Assembly (NCBI RefSeq): GCF_029909975.1
Contig: NZ_CP094516.1
Location: 6,488,501 to 6,552,500 of the forward strand
DNA: 64,000 nucleotides
Direction of reading: 5' to 3'
DNA from: Bradyrhizobium sp. ISRA430
Lineage (GTDB): Bacteria > Pseudomonadota > Alphaproteobacteria > Rhizobiales > Xanthobacteraceae
The notes under the pieces were generated by a model. That model saw nothing but the letters and a program-made list of their open reading frames with translations. It ran no database searches and was not told the origin of the DNA. This document shows, piece after piece, positions 9,252 through 16,840 of the stretch. How positions within the stretch are numbered: position 1 is the first letter of the stretch; each line of letters begins with the position of its first letter. The position numbers and the translations under genes are program-made.

Positions 9252-9851
9252 TCAGCCGTGAAGCTTCCTGGCGGTTTCGGCGATCGCGCGCCCCTGATAG
9301 CGGGCGCCGGCGAGTTCGTTGGCGCTGGGTTGCCGGCTGCCGTCACCGCCGGTGATCGTGGTCGCGCCGTAGGGCGCGCCGCCCGTAATCTCGTCGAGCT
9401 TCATCTGGCCGGCAAAGCCGTAGTTCAGGCCGACTACCACCATGCCGAAATGCAGGAGGTTGGTGATGATCGAGAACAGCGTCGTCTCCTGGCCGCCATG
9501 CTGGGTCGCGCTCGAGGTGAAGGCGCCGCCGACCTTGCCGTGCAGCGCGCCCTTGGCCCAGAGCCCGCCGGCCTGATCCAGGAAGTTCGCCATCTGCGAG
9601 GACATGCGGCCGAAGCGGGTGCCGGTGCCGACAATGATCGCGTCGTAATTCGCAAGGTCCTTGATCTCGGCGATCGGCGCCGCCTGGTCGAGCTTGTAGT
9701 GGGAGGCCTTGGCAACTTCGGCCGGCACCAGCTCGGGCACGCGTTTGATGTCGACCGTCGCGCCGGTTTCGCGTGCGCCTTCGGCAACCGCATTCGCCAT
9801 CGCTTCAATGTGGCCATAGGCGGAATAATAGAGGACGAGAACTTTGGTCAT
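9252..9851 (-). CDS. wrbA: NAD(P)H:quinone oxidoreductase WrbA
   Basis: A protein of 199 residues, the usual WrbA length. It begins with the flavodoxin FMN loop [23 protein letters not shown] and carries the WrbA-specific motifs [36 protein letters not shown] and [20 protein letters not shown]. WrbA proteins are soluble FMN enzymes that reduce quinones by two electrons and so limit redox cycling. The neighbouring pirin and SDR genes, also leftward, are often found with redox or electrophile stress genes, although repeat DNA lies between. Confidence 0.95.
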   Translation of the reverse strand: MTKVLVLYYSAYGHIEAMANAVAEGARETGATVDIKRVPELVPAEVAKASHYKLDQAAPIAEIKDLANYDAIIVGTGTRFGRMSSQMANFLDQAGGLWAKGALHGKVGGAFTSSATQHGGQETTLFSIITNLLHFGMVVVGLNYGFAGQMKLDEITGGAPYGATTITGGDGSRQPSANELAGARYQGRAIAETARKLHG

Positions 9852-9896
9852 GGTGGTCTCCGTTGTGTGGATCTGATGGGCTAGTTGTTGGGGATG

Positions 9897-10002
9897 TCAT
9901 GCCCGGGCATAGCCATCCGAAGGACGGCGTCGCTCACGCTCGCCTATGTCCCGGGCATCCACGTTCTTGTTCGCTCGCGCAGCGACGGGGTAGCCGGGAC
10001 AA
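9897..10002. repeat. Intergenic palindromic repeat, copy A (matches 26724-26840)
   Basis: A block of about 106 bp starting GTCATGCCCGGGCATAGCC and ending one base before the pirin stop codon. It matches the reverse complement of 26724-26840 over most of its length, with shared runs such as GACGGCGTCGCT, ACGCTCGCCT and GGCATCCACGTTCTT. It lies at the 3' end of the pirin gene, upstream of wrbA, and may end or stabilise transcripts. Confidence 0.85.
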
Positions 10003-10003
10003 G

Positions 10004-10702
10004 TTACGCCGCGTCGACGAGCACGAGCTCTGAATCTTCCAGCGCCGTGATCTTCAGCCTGTCCTCGTCGCGAATCGCGGCGCCGTCGCGGGCATTGACG
10101 CGCACGCCGTTGATCTCGACTGAACCTGCCGCCGGCACCAGGTAAAGGTGACGGGCCTTTTGCGGCTCGTACTCCGCGCTCTCGCCGGCCTTCAGCGTGG
10201 TGGCGAGCACCCGCGCATCGGCGCGGATCGGCAGCGCGTCCGTGTCGGCCTCGAACCCGCTTGCGATGGTGACGAGCTTGCCCGAGCGGTCCGCCTTCGG
10301 AAACGGCTTTGAGCCCCAGGTCGGCTGACCGCCGCGCACCGTCGGCTCGATCCAGATCTGGAAGATCCGGGTATTCGTCGGCTCGAGATTGTACTCGGAG
10401 TGGCGGATGCCGCTTCCCGCGCTCATCACCTGCACGTCGCCCGCTTCGGTACGGCCCTCATTGCCGAGGCTGTCCTGATGGGTGATCGCGCCCTCGCGCA
10501 CATAGGTGATGATTTCCATGTTGGCGTGGGGATGGGCGGGAAAGCCGGTGTTCGGCGCGATCTCGTCGTCATTCCACACCCGCAATGCGCCGTGACCCAT
10601 GTTGTTCGGGTCATAATGGCTCGCGAAGGAGAAATGATGCTTGGCCTTGAGCCAGCCGTGGTCGGCGCTGCCGAGCTTTGCGAAAGGTCTTAGTTCGATC
10701 AT
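10004..10702 (-). CDS. Pirin family protein
   Basis: A protein of 232 residues with the bicupin pirin pattern: the metal-binding FPAHPHANMEIITYV near residue 55, then GSGIRHSEYN near 100, giving the conserved His and Glu ligands. The start is fixed at 10702 (MIELRPFAKLGSADHGWLK) because the upstream extension of the frame only runs antisense through the SDR gene. Pirins bind iron and some have quercetinase activity. The gene follows the SDR gene by 35 bases, so they are probably co-transcribed under the divergent LysR regulator. Confidence 0.92.
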   Translation of the reverse strand: MIELRPFAKLGSADHGWLKAKHHFSFASHYDPNNMGHGALRVWNDDEIAPNTGFPAHPHANMEIITYVREGAITHQDSLGNEGRTEAGDVQVMSAGSGIRHSEYNLEPTNTRIFQIWIEPTVRGGQPTWGSKPFPKADRSGKLVTIASGFEADTDALPIRADARVLATTLKAGESAEYEPQKARHLYLVPAAGSVEINGVRVNARDGAAIRDEDRLKITALEDSELVLVDAA

Positions 10703-10737
10703 CTGTGTATTCCCTGGTTGAACGGTTGAGGTCCGGA

Positions 10738-11490
10738 TCAGGCGCCAAAACCCCCGTCGACATTGAGCACGGTGCCGGTGACGAAGGAGGCTTCGGGGCT
10801 CGCGAGGAACACGACGCCGGCGGCGACTTCCTCGGGGCGGCCGAAGCGCTGCAACGCGTGTTGCTTGCGCTGCGTCTCGGCAAACTCGCCGCCGTCCTTC
10901 GGGTTCATGTCGGTGTCGATCGAGCCGGGCTGCACCACGTTCACGGTGATGCCGCGCGGACCGAGGTCGCGCGCCGCGCCCTTGGTGTAGCCGACGACTG
11001 CCGCCTTGGTGGCGACGTAGTCGGCAAGTCCCGGGAACGAGGCGCGGTCGGCGAGCATCGAGCCGACGGTGACGATGCGGCCGCCTTCGCCCATCAATTG
11101 CGAAGCAGCGCGGATCGCCGCGATCACGCCATGCACGTTGATGGCATCCTGGCGCGCCAGCGCGTCCACATCGGCATTGGCGTCGTCGATCGCGCCGGCG
11201 GCGGCGACGCCGGCATTGTTGACGAGAATGTCGAGATGGCCGAACTCCTTCGCCACATCGTTGACGAGCTTGGTGACGTCCTTTGCGGAAGCCTGGTCGG
11301 CCTTGAAGGCGCGTGCCTTCACGCCCCTGGCCTTCAGCTCGGCAACGACCGCTTCCGCCTTTTCGGGCGAGGCGACATAGCTGATGGCGACGTCTGCACC
11401 TTCGTCGGCGAGCGCGCGGGCCGATGCTGCGCCGATGCCGCGCGAACCGCCGGTGACGAGGGCAACCTTGCCTGAGAGCTTCTTGGTCAT
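10738..11490 (-). CDS. SDR family oxidoreductase (FabG-like)
   Basis: A protein of 250 residues with all classical short-chain dehydrogenase motifs: TGGSRGIG for the cofactor near residue 14, NNAG near 90, a catalytic Ser in VGSML, YVATK for the catalytic Tyr and Lys, and the PGSIDTDM loop. The start at 11490 is supported by GGAGA six bases upstream. The substrate is unknown. The frame extends upstream into the divergent LysR gene, but that part is a shadow. Confidence 0.93.
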   Translation of the reverse strand: MTKKLSGKVALVTGGSRGIGAASARALADEGADVAISYVASPEKAEAVVAELKARGVKARAFKADQASAKDVTKLVNDVAKEFGHLDILVNNAGVAAAGAIDDANADVDALARQDAINVHGVIAAIRAASQLMGEGGRIVTVGSMLADRASFPGLADYVATKAAVVGYTKGAARDLGPRGITVNVVQPGSIDTDMNPKDGGEFAETQRKQHALQRFGRPEEVAAGVVFLASPEASFVTGTVLNVDGGFGA

Positions 11491-11566
11491 TGGATTTCTC
11501 CAGTCCATGAAATTGCGATGGGCTATTGGATATGCGTTCGCCTGTGGTATAGAAATAGAAACTGTC

Positions 11567-11581
11567 GAAACGCATTGTTTC
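11567..11581. promoter_or_regulatory. Candidate LysR operator GAAAC-N5-GTTTC
   Basis: A perfect inverted repeat with 5-bp arms in the 118-bp divergent intergenic space, 27 bases upstream of the LysR start. An extra GAAAC at 11558-11562 precedes it in direct orientation. Position and dyad form fit autoregulated LysR sites, but the T-N11-A core is not distinct. Confidence 0.4.
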
Positions 11582-11608
11582 CTTAAGTTGAACGATTGGA
11601 TCGTCCCC

Positions 11609-12544
11609 ATGGCAAAACTCCCCGATTTCGAGGCGCTCGCGATCTTCGCAAAGGTCGTGGAATTACGGTCATTTGCGGCGGCGGCCGGCGAGCTCGCGAT
11701 GTCCAAGGCGACGGTGTCCAAGGCCGTCACGCGGCTGGAGGAGCGGCTCGGCGCGCGGCTGTTCAACCGCACCTCGCGGCGGCTCGCGCTGACCGATGCA
11801 GGGCACAAGCTCGCCGAACGCGCGACGCGCCTGCTCGCCGACGGCGAGGCGGCCGAGAACGAGGCGCTGGCGCAATCGGTGGCGCCGCGCGGGCTGGTTC
11901 GGCTTGCTGTGCCCATGACGTTCGGGATCAAGGCGGTGGCGCCGCTGTTGCCGGAGTTCTTCCAGACCTATCCGGAGGTCTCGGTGGATCTGCACTTGAG
12001 CGACGCGACCATCGACCTGATCGGCGAGGGGTTCGACATGGCGGTGCGCATCGCGCGGCTGCCGGACTCCTCGCTGATCGCGCGGCGGCTGTTCACCATG
12101 CCACGCTTCACCGTGGCCGCGCCATCCTATCTCAAGCGTCACGGCCGGCCGACGCATCCGATGCATCTCGCCCAGCACAAGTGTTTCAGCTACGCCTATC
12201 TGTCGACGCCGAATGTCTGGCACTACACCAATGCAGCAGGTGAGCAGGCCAGCGTGCGGCCGGGCGGACAGCTCCGCGTCAACAATGGCGAAGCGGTGAT
12301 GCCGTCGCTGATCGCCGGCCTCGGCATCGCCGAGCTTCCCGAATTCATCGTCGGCGACGCCATCTCCTCCGGCGAGGTCGAAGTGATCCTGAAGGACTGG
12401 AAGCAGGCCGAAGGCGCCGTGCATCTGGTGACGCCGCCCGGCGGTCCGCGCCCCGCGCGCGTCGAGGTGCTCGGCGATTTTCTCGCGGCGAAACTGCCGG
12501 GCACCTGCAAGCGGCGGGCGAGGAAAGGGGGGAAGGCGTTGTAG
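11609..12544 (+). CDS. LysR family transcriptional regulator
   Basis: A protein of 311 residues. The N-terminal winged helix-turn-helix (about 5-62) reads FEALAIFAKVVELRSFAAAA, then MSKATVSKAVTRLEERLG and LFNRTSRRLALTDAG. The effector domain is of the periplasmic-binding type, of the CrgA/DmlR-like branch (FDMAVRIARLPDSSLIARRL). The start at 11609 puts the HTH at the usual place. It is transcribed away from the SDR-pirin pair, which it probably controls. The C-terminus ends in a short basic tail (CKRRARKGGKAL). Confidence 0.93.
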   Translation: MAKLPDFEALAIFAKVVELRSFAAAAGELAMSKATVSKAVTRLEERLGARLFNRTSRRLALTDAGHKLAERATRLLADGEAAENEALAQSVAPRGLVRLAVPMTFGIKAVAPLLPEFFQTYPEVSVDLHLSDATIDLIGEGFDMAVRIARLPDSSLIARRLFTMPRFTVAAPSYLKRHGRPTHPMHLAQHKCFSYAYLSTPNVWHYTNAAGEQASVRPGGQLRVNNGEAVMPSLIAGLGIAELPEFIVGDAISSGEVEVILKDWKQAEGAVHLVTPPGGPRPARVEVLGDFLAAKLPGTCKRRARKGGKAL

Positions 12545-12567
12545 AGCGGACGCTGTATCATCGGGCT

Positions 12568-12635
12568 CGTCATTGCGAGCGAAGCGAAGCAATCCAATCG
12601 GTCCCTGCGGTTGTTTCGCTACGCTCGCAATGACG
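12568..12635. repeat. CGTCATTGCGAGCG palindromic repeat
   Basis: An imperfect inverted repeat whose arms are CGTCATTGCGAGCGAAGCGA (from 12568) and its near-complement ending CGCTCGCAATGACG (to 12635). The same sequence begins again at 63981 at the right edge. It lies between the LysR gene and the TctC-like gene. Confidence 0.85.
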
Positions 12636-12734
12636 GAGACTGTTGAGACGGCATTTCCTCACAAGCCACTTTGCCGACTCGGCGAGAGCCGCTACTCTCC
12701 CCCCAATAACAAAATCATATTGGGGGAGCCGCCG

Positions 12735-13721
12735 ATGAACCGCCGTGACTTGCTGCGCGCCGCCGCAGCATTGCCGCTTGCACAGACTGTGATCTCGCGT
12801 CCGGCTCTCGCCCAAGCCTATCCATCGCGCAACATCACCATGATCGTGCCGTTCCCGGCCGGCGGCCAGGCCGATCTTGCCGCGCGCCCGGTGGCCATGG
12901 CGCTGGAAAGAATCCTGGGCAAGCCGGTCATCGTCGACAACCGCGCCGGAGGCGGCGGCGGATCGGTCGGCAATGCTGCGGCCGCCCGCGCAGAGCCCGA
13001 CGGCTATACCCTGCTGATGACGCTGTCCTCGCTCGCAGTGTTGCCGGAAGCCGACCGGCTGTTCGACCGTCCCGTCGCTTATGAAGTCTCGCAGTTCATG
13101 CCGATCGCGCGCGTGCTTGCCGATCCGACGCTGCTCGCTGTGCCGGCCTCCGCGCCGTGGAAGACTGCGCACGATTTTGTCGAGGATGCGAAGAAGCGCC
13201 CGGGCCAGATCACCTATGGCTCGTCCGGTCCTTACGGCACATTGCACGTGGCGATGGAGATGTTCACAAACAGCGCCGGGATCAAGCTGCTGCACGTGCC
13301 GTTTCGCGGCGCAGGGCCCGCACTGACCGCGATCCTCGGCGGCACCGTGCAGGCGATCGCGGCCGCGCCCGGCACGCTGAAGCCGCAGGTCGACGACGGC
13401 AAGCTGCGCGTCCTTGGCAATTGCGGCGCGCAGCGTATCGCCAGCTTTCCCGATGTGCCGACCTTCCAGGAGCTCGGCTACAGGGATGTCGAGATGTACA
13501 TCTGGGCCGGCCTGTTCGCGCAGAGCGCGCTGCCGGCGCCGATCGCGACCCGGCTGCGCGAGGCGATGGCGCAGGTGATGACGCGCCCGGACGTACTCAA
13601 GTCGTTCGAGGCCTCGGGCAGTCTCGTCGCCTATCAGGACGCGCCGGCCTTCACACAGTTCGTGGCAACCGACAGCGCGCGGCTGATTGCGGCGGTCAAG
13701 AAGATCGGTCGGGTGGAATAG
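12735..13721 (+). CDS. Tripartite tricarboxylate transporter (TctC/Bug) periplasmic binding protein
   Basis: A protein of 328 residues. The N-terminus MNRRDLLRAAAALPLAQ with an ALAQA-type cleavage site near 27 is a twin-arginine-like signal peptide. The Bug family signatures are YPSRNITMIVPFPAGGQADLAARP, VDNRAGGGGGSVG, YGSSGPYGTLHVAMEMF and the late VPTFQELGY. The start has the Shine-Dalgarno GGGGGAG seven bases upstream. No TctA/TctB membrane genes lie nearby, so it is an orphan receptor, as is common in this family; the ligand is unknown. Confidence 0.92.
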   Translation: MNRRDLLRAAAALPLAQTVISRPALAQAYPSRNITMIVPFPAGGQADLAARPVAMALERILGKPVIVDNRAGGGGGSVGNAAAARAEPDGYTLLMTLSSLAVLPEADRLFDRPVAYEVSQFMPIARVLADPTLLAVPASAPWKTAHDFVEDAKKRPGQITYGSSGPYGTLHVAMEMFTNSAGIKLLHVPFRGAGPALTAILGGTVQAIAAAPGTLKPQVDDGKLRVLGNCGAQRIASFPDVPTFQELGYRDVEMYIWAGLFAQSALPAPIATRLREAMAQVMTRPDVLKSFEASGSLVAYQDAPAFTQFVATDSARLIAAVKKIGRVE

Positions 13722-13816
13722 GTTCCAACGGCGCTTTCACGTTTTGTTGTTGGTCCAGAACCTGCCCGCGCCTCATTGATTGAAGACTATTTGAGGGAAT
13801 CGGGAAGGATCGGGAC

Positions 13817-14170
13817 ATGCGAACAGAGCGGATGGCGCTGGGTGTGGCGCTTGCGATCGGCGGCATCGTCGCGCAGGGCGCAGCATTCGCACAAGAATAT
13901 CGCGGCACAATGGAACAGCAGATGGCCTGCACGCCCGATGTGTGGCGCCTGTGCAGCGACCAGATTCCGGACACGAACCGCATCGTGGCCTGCCTGCAGC
14001 AGAACACGCAGCAGCTCTCGAGTGCATGTCGGGCGGTGTTCCAGTCCAACAACCAGACCCAGCCGCAGCAGCCGGTACCGCGCAATCGCGCCGCGCCGCA
14101 GCCGCGCTATAATAACTACAATAGTGCGCCTCCGCCGGCGCCACGATCTTATTACGATGAGGATGACTAG
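13817..14170 (+). CDS. Secreted cysteine-rich-repeat protein
   Basis: A protein of 117 residues with a signal peptide (MALGVALAIGGIVAQGAAFAQ). A single Cys-rich module follows: CTPDVWRLCSDQIPD, then NRIVACLQQNTQQLSSACRAVF, with four Cys spaced as in the cysteine-rich repeat of GLG1-type proteins, found as small periplasmic proteins in rhizobia. The C-terminal 45 residues are Gln-, Pro-, Asn- and Tyr-rich and probably disordered. The function is unknown. Confidence 0.8.
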   Translation: MRTERMALGVALAIGGIVAQGAAFAQEYRGTMEQQMACTPDVWRLCSDQIPDTNRIVACLQQNTQQLSSACRAVFQSNNQTQPQQPVPRNRAAPQPRYNNYNSAPPPAPRSYYDEDD

Positions 14171-14176
14171 AGGCCT

Positions 14177-14644
14177 CTAGGGTCGGTGCTCGCAGACGTC
14201 GACCCATTCAGCCGCGACCAGCTCGGCCATCCGGTCGGGCGTGATGCGAACCGCGCTATGGGTCGAGCCCGCGGCCGGCACCACGACGTCGAACGCTTTC
14301 AGCGAGATATCGCAATAGACCGGCAGCGGTGCCTTCAGCCCGAACGGGCAGACGCCGCCGACCTCGTGGCCGGTGATGTCGGCGACCTCTTCCAGCCCCA
14401 GCATCTTCGGCTTGCCGCCGAACTGCGCTTTGACCTTCTTGTTGTCCATACGCGACGTGCCGGCGGCGACGATCAGGATCACGCGCTCGCCAATCCGCAA
14501 GGACAGTGTCTTGGCGATCCGTCCGGGCTCGACGCCATAGGCTTCGGCGGCCAGCGCCACCGTTGCGGAGCTGATCGGGGATTCGATGACGGCGATATCG
14601 GGGGCCTTCTCGGCGAAGAAGGCGCGAACGGATTGAAGGCTCAT
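14177..14644 (-). CDS. YbaK/EbsC family aminoacyl-tRNA deacylase
   Basis: A protein of 155 residues of the YbaK/ProX editing fold. Visible motifs are GVEPGRIAKTLSLRIG, the substrate-pocket lysine region NKKVKAQFG, the GGVCPFGL loop and the late AAGSTHSAVRIT. Such proteins hydrolyse mischarged tRNAs such as Cys- or Ala-tRNA(Pro). It is the last gene of a leftward operon with a haloacid dehalogenase gene 21 bases upstream. Its stop lies in a palindrome shared with the convergent gene. Confidence 0.9.
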   Translation of the reverse strand: MSLQSVRAFFAEKAPDIAVIESPISSATVALAAEAYGVEPGRIAKTLSLRIGERVILIVAAGTSRMDNKKVKAQFGGKPKMLGLEEVADITGHEVGGVCPFGLKAPLPVYCDISLKAFDVVVPAAGSTHSAVRITPDRMAELVAAEWVDVCEHRP

Positions 14645-14665
14645 TCCAGACTGCTCATTCCGAAC

Positions 14666-15406
14666 TTACCGGCGGGCAGCGATCCCGGGCAGCTCGGAAA
14701 GCGCGCGGATGCGGTGATCCGGCGCAAACCCAAGCTCATCCATCTGGGTCCGGATCGCCTTGAACATGGTGAGCGGTGCCACGAGTTCGTTCTCGACGCA
14801 AGCCAGCGCCATGGCCTCGGGCGTCACCCGTTCGATCCAGGCGACGTTCAGCCCGAACGCCTTCGCGCCCGCCACATCCCACGGGTTGGATGAGACGAAC
14901 AGCACCTCGCCCGGCTCGGTGCCGAGCGTCTCGCCGATCAGCTCATAGGCCGCCGGGCTCGGCTTGAAGATCTTCTTCGCGTCGACGCTGATCGTGGCAT
15001 CGAGCAGCCGGTCGAGGCCGGAGTTGCGCACCAGCGCGCCCAGCATGTCCGGGCTGCCGTTGGAGAGGATGGCGAGCTTGCACGGCTTGAGCGCTGCAAG
15101 CGCGGCCGCCGCATCCGGATAGAGGTCGAGATGCAGGTACTTCTCGATCACGCGCTCGAACGCCTCGCTGTCGTAGGCGAGGCCGAGCACGCGCAGCGTA
15201 TAGGCGAGCGAGTCGCGTGTGACCGCGGTAAAATCCTGGTAGCGCCGCATCAGCGAGCGCAACCAGGTATATTCGAGCTGCTTGATGCGCCAGATTTGCG
15301 TGATGATCTCGCCGTAGCCCGGAAACGCATCTTCGGTGACCTCCGCGACCGACTGGATGTCGTAGAGCGTTCCGTAGGCGTCGAAGACGACGGCTTTGAT
15401 CGTCAC
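14666..15406 (-). CDS. Haloacid dehalogenase, type II
   Basis: A protein of 246 residues that keeps the L-2-haloacid dehalogenase active site: nucleophile Asp9 in VFDAYGTLYD, Ser and Asn in AILSNGSPDML, Lys in KIFKPSPAAYEL, and SSNPWDVAGAKAFG. The length fits the family. The start is GTG with GGAGT seven bases upstream. It would hydrolyse short 2-haloalkanoates to hydroxyacids, although many homologues have other substrates. It follows the amidohydrolase gene by 13 bases. Confidence 0.9.
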   Translation of the reverse strand: MTIKAVVFDAYGTLYDIQSVAEVTEDAFPGYGEIITQIWRIKQLEYTWLRSLMRRYQDFTAVTRDSLAYTLRVLGLAYDSEAFERVIEKYLHLDLYPDAAAALAALKPCKLAILSNGSPDMLGALVRNSGLDRLLDATISVDAKKIFKPSPAAYELIGETLGTEPGEVLFVSSNPWDVAGAKAFGLNVAWIERVTPEAMALACVENELVAPLTMFKAIRTQMDELGFAPDHRIRALSELPGIAARR

Positions 15407-15419
15407 GTTGACTCCTTCG

Positions 15420-16304
15420 TTAGATCCCCAACAGCTTGCGCGCGTTGGCCTTGAGCACCTTCGGCCGGATCTCGTCGCGGATGTCGATCTTGGAGAAGTC
15501 CGACAGCCAGCGGTCCGGCGTGATCACCGGCCAGTCCGAGCCGAACAGCATCTTATCCTGAAGGATCGAGTTGATATAGCGCACCAGGATCGGCGGGAAA
15601 TATTTCGGCGACCAGCCGGACAGGTCGATATAGACGTTCGGCTTGTGGGTCGCGACCGAGAGCGCTTCCTCCTGCCAGGGAAAGGAGGGGTGGGCGAGGA
15701 TGATCTTGAGGTCGGGGAAATCCGCCGCGACGTCATCCATGTACATCGGGTTGGAGTATTTCAGCCGCATGCCCATCCCGCCGGGCATGCCAGAGCCGAC
15801 GCCGGTCTGGCCGGTGTGGAACAGCGCGATTGCGCCGCCATTGTTGATCTCTTCATAGAGCGCATAGGCCATGCGGTCGTTGGCGTAGAAGCCCTGCATG
15901 GTCGGATGGAATTTGAAGCCGCGGACGCCGTACTCCTCGATCAGCTTGCGCGCCTCGCGCGCGCCGAGCTTGCCCTTGTGCGGGTCGATCGAGACGAAGG
16001 GAATGAGGACGTCGAGATGGTCGGAGGCGACCTCCAGCATCTCGTAGTTGTTGTAGCGGCGGAAGCCGGTCTCGCGCTCGGCGTCGACCGGGAAGATCAC
16101 GGCGGCGATGTTCTTGGAGCGGTAATAGGCCGCGGTCTCCGGCACGGTCGGCGGATGCTTGTTTGGCGATTTGAAATACTCCGCCATCTGCGCCTGGAAG
16201 TCGTCATAGCCGTCATCGGGATGGCAACCGCAGGGCTCCTCGGCGTGAGTGTGGATGTCGATCGCCACAACGTCGTCGATATTGGGCAGCTTCAATTTCG
16301 GCAT
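15420..16304 (-). CDS. Amidohydrolase family 2 (ACMSD-like) metal enzyme
   Basis: A protein of 294 residues with the TIM-barrel metal ligands of amidohydrolase-2 enzymes: DIHTHAEE near residue 16, FKFHPT near 140, ALFHTG near 165, LAHPSFPW near 210 and the terminal Asp in FGSDWP near 260. Relatives include decarboxylases and CoA-ester hydrolases of aromatic degradation. First gene of the operon with the dehalogenase and YbaK genes; the Shine-Dalgarno is GGGAGGAAACC before the ATG. Confidence 0.9.
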   Translation of the reverse strand: MPKLKLPNIDDVVAIDIHTHAEEPCGCHPDDGYDDFQAQMAEYFKSPNKHPPTVPETAAYYRSKNIAAVIFPVDAERETGFRRYNNYEMLEVASDHLDVLIPFVSIDPHKGKLGAREARKLIEEYGVRGFKFHPTMQGFYANDRMAYALYEEINNGGAIALFHTGQTGVGSGMPGGMGMRLKYSNPMYMDDVAADFPDLKIILAHPSFPWQEEALSVATHKPNVYIDLSGWSPKYFPPILVRYINSILQDKMLFGSDWPVITPDRWLSDFSKIDIRDEIRPKVLKANARKLLGI

Positions 16305-16330
16305 TGGTTTCCTCCCGAGGTCGCAAATTG

Positions 16331-16344
16331 ATTATATGATATAA
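16331..16344 (-). promoter_or_regulatory. Promoter -10 with overlapping dyad upstream of amidohydrolase operon
   Basis: On the minus strand a perfect TATAAT (16336 to 16331) overlaps a 13-bp palindrome, TTATATGATATAA (16332-16344). It is 28-40 bases before the amidohydrolase start. A dyad over the -10 fits a repressor operator, possibly of GntR type. No good -35 is seen at the usual spacing. Confidence 0.45.
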
Positions 16345-16465
16345 CGAATTTGGCAAGCGTCGGTTCGGGACGCCGAAGCTGGTCGCGTTTTCGGCCGTGG
16401 GCGGGCCGATTGGGGCCGTTTCAGCCCAATTCCCCCGTTAATCACTCGCCGGCGGGCCGATCGCA

Positions 16466-16494
16466 TTGACATCCGGTCCCGCCATGGCTTAGAA
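16466..16494 (+). promoter_or_regulatory. Candidate sigma-70 promoter of rpmJ
   Basis: A perfect TTGACA at 16466-16471 is followed after 17 bases by TTAGAA at 16489-16494. This lies about 115 bases upstream of rpmJ and is the best promoter-like pair in the interval. Confidence 0.5.
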
Positions 16495-16608
16495 ACCGCC
16501 CCGTCCCGGGCGGTCGGCCCGCCGGCGGGAAAAATCCCATTTTGCCACATTCGCGCGTGCCGAAACGGTAGTGCCGAAAACGGCCTTTCGAACGTTCAGG
16601 ATTCTGCC

Positions 16609-16734
16609 ATGAAGGTCCGTAACTCGCTGAAATCGCTGCGCGGTCGCCACCGCGCCAACCGCCTGGTTCGCCGCAAGGGCCGGGTTTATGTGATCAACAA
16701 GGTGCAGCGCCGCTTCAAGGCGCGCCAGGGCTGA
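16609..16734 (+). CDS. rpmJ: 50S ribosomal protein L36 (bL36), cysteine-free form
   Basis: A 41-residue protein: [20 protein letters not shown], then [21 protein letters not shown]. This is the longer, zinc-independent form of L36, lacking the Cys3-His ligands of the canonical form and carrying the usual insertion after VRNSLKSL. bL36 sits in the large ribosomal subunit. The ATG is at 16609. It appears to be monocistronic; the next gene starts 107 bases on. Confidence 0.96.
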   Translation: MKVRNSLKSLRGRHRANRLVRRKGRVYVINKVQRRFKARQG

Positions 16735-16840
16735 TTTTGCCCCGGACGCGCTTTCCGCGCGCCCCGCAAGACCCGGTCTCACAGGACTTTGACGCCGTCC
16801 TTGCTATGCAAGGGCGGCTTTGCGCGTTTACACTTTCACC

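Larger units (their letters stand above)
16305..16608. other. Divergent intergenic region, 304 bp
   Basis: This region separates the leftward amidohydrolase operon from rpmJ. It holds the two regulatory elements listed at 16331 and 16466. The rest is GC-rich, with short self-complementary runs such as CGCCGGCGGGC, and has no credible gene. Confidence 0.5.

Noticed and set aside
10702..11575. Apparent fusion of an N-terminal Arg-rich region to pirin
   Set aside because: The upstream part is the SDR gene read in another frame. Pirin begins at 10702 with a normal N-terminus.
12568..12635. Possible small RNA or attachment site
   Set aside because: The same palindrome recurs at the right edge and related ones in other spacers, so a dispersed repeat explains it better.
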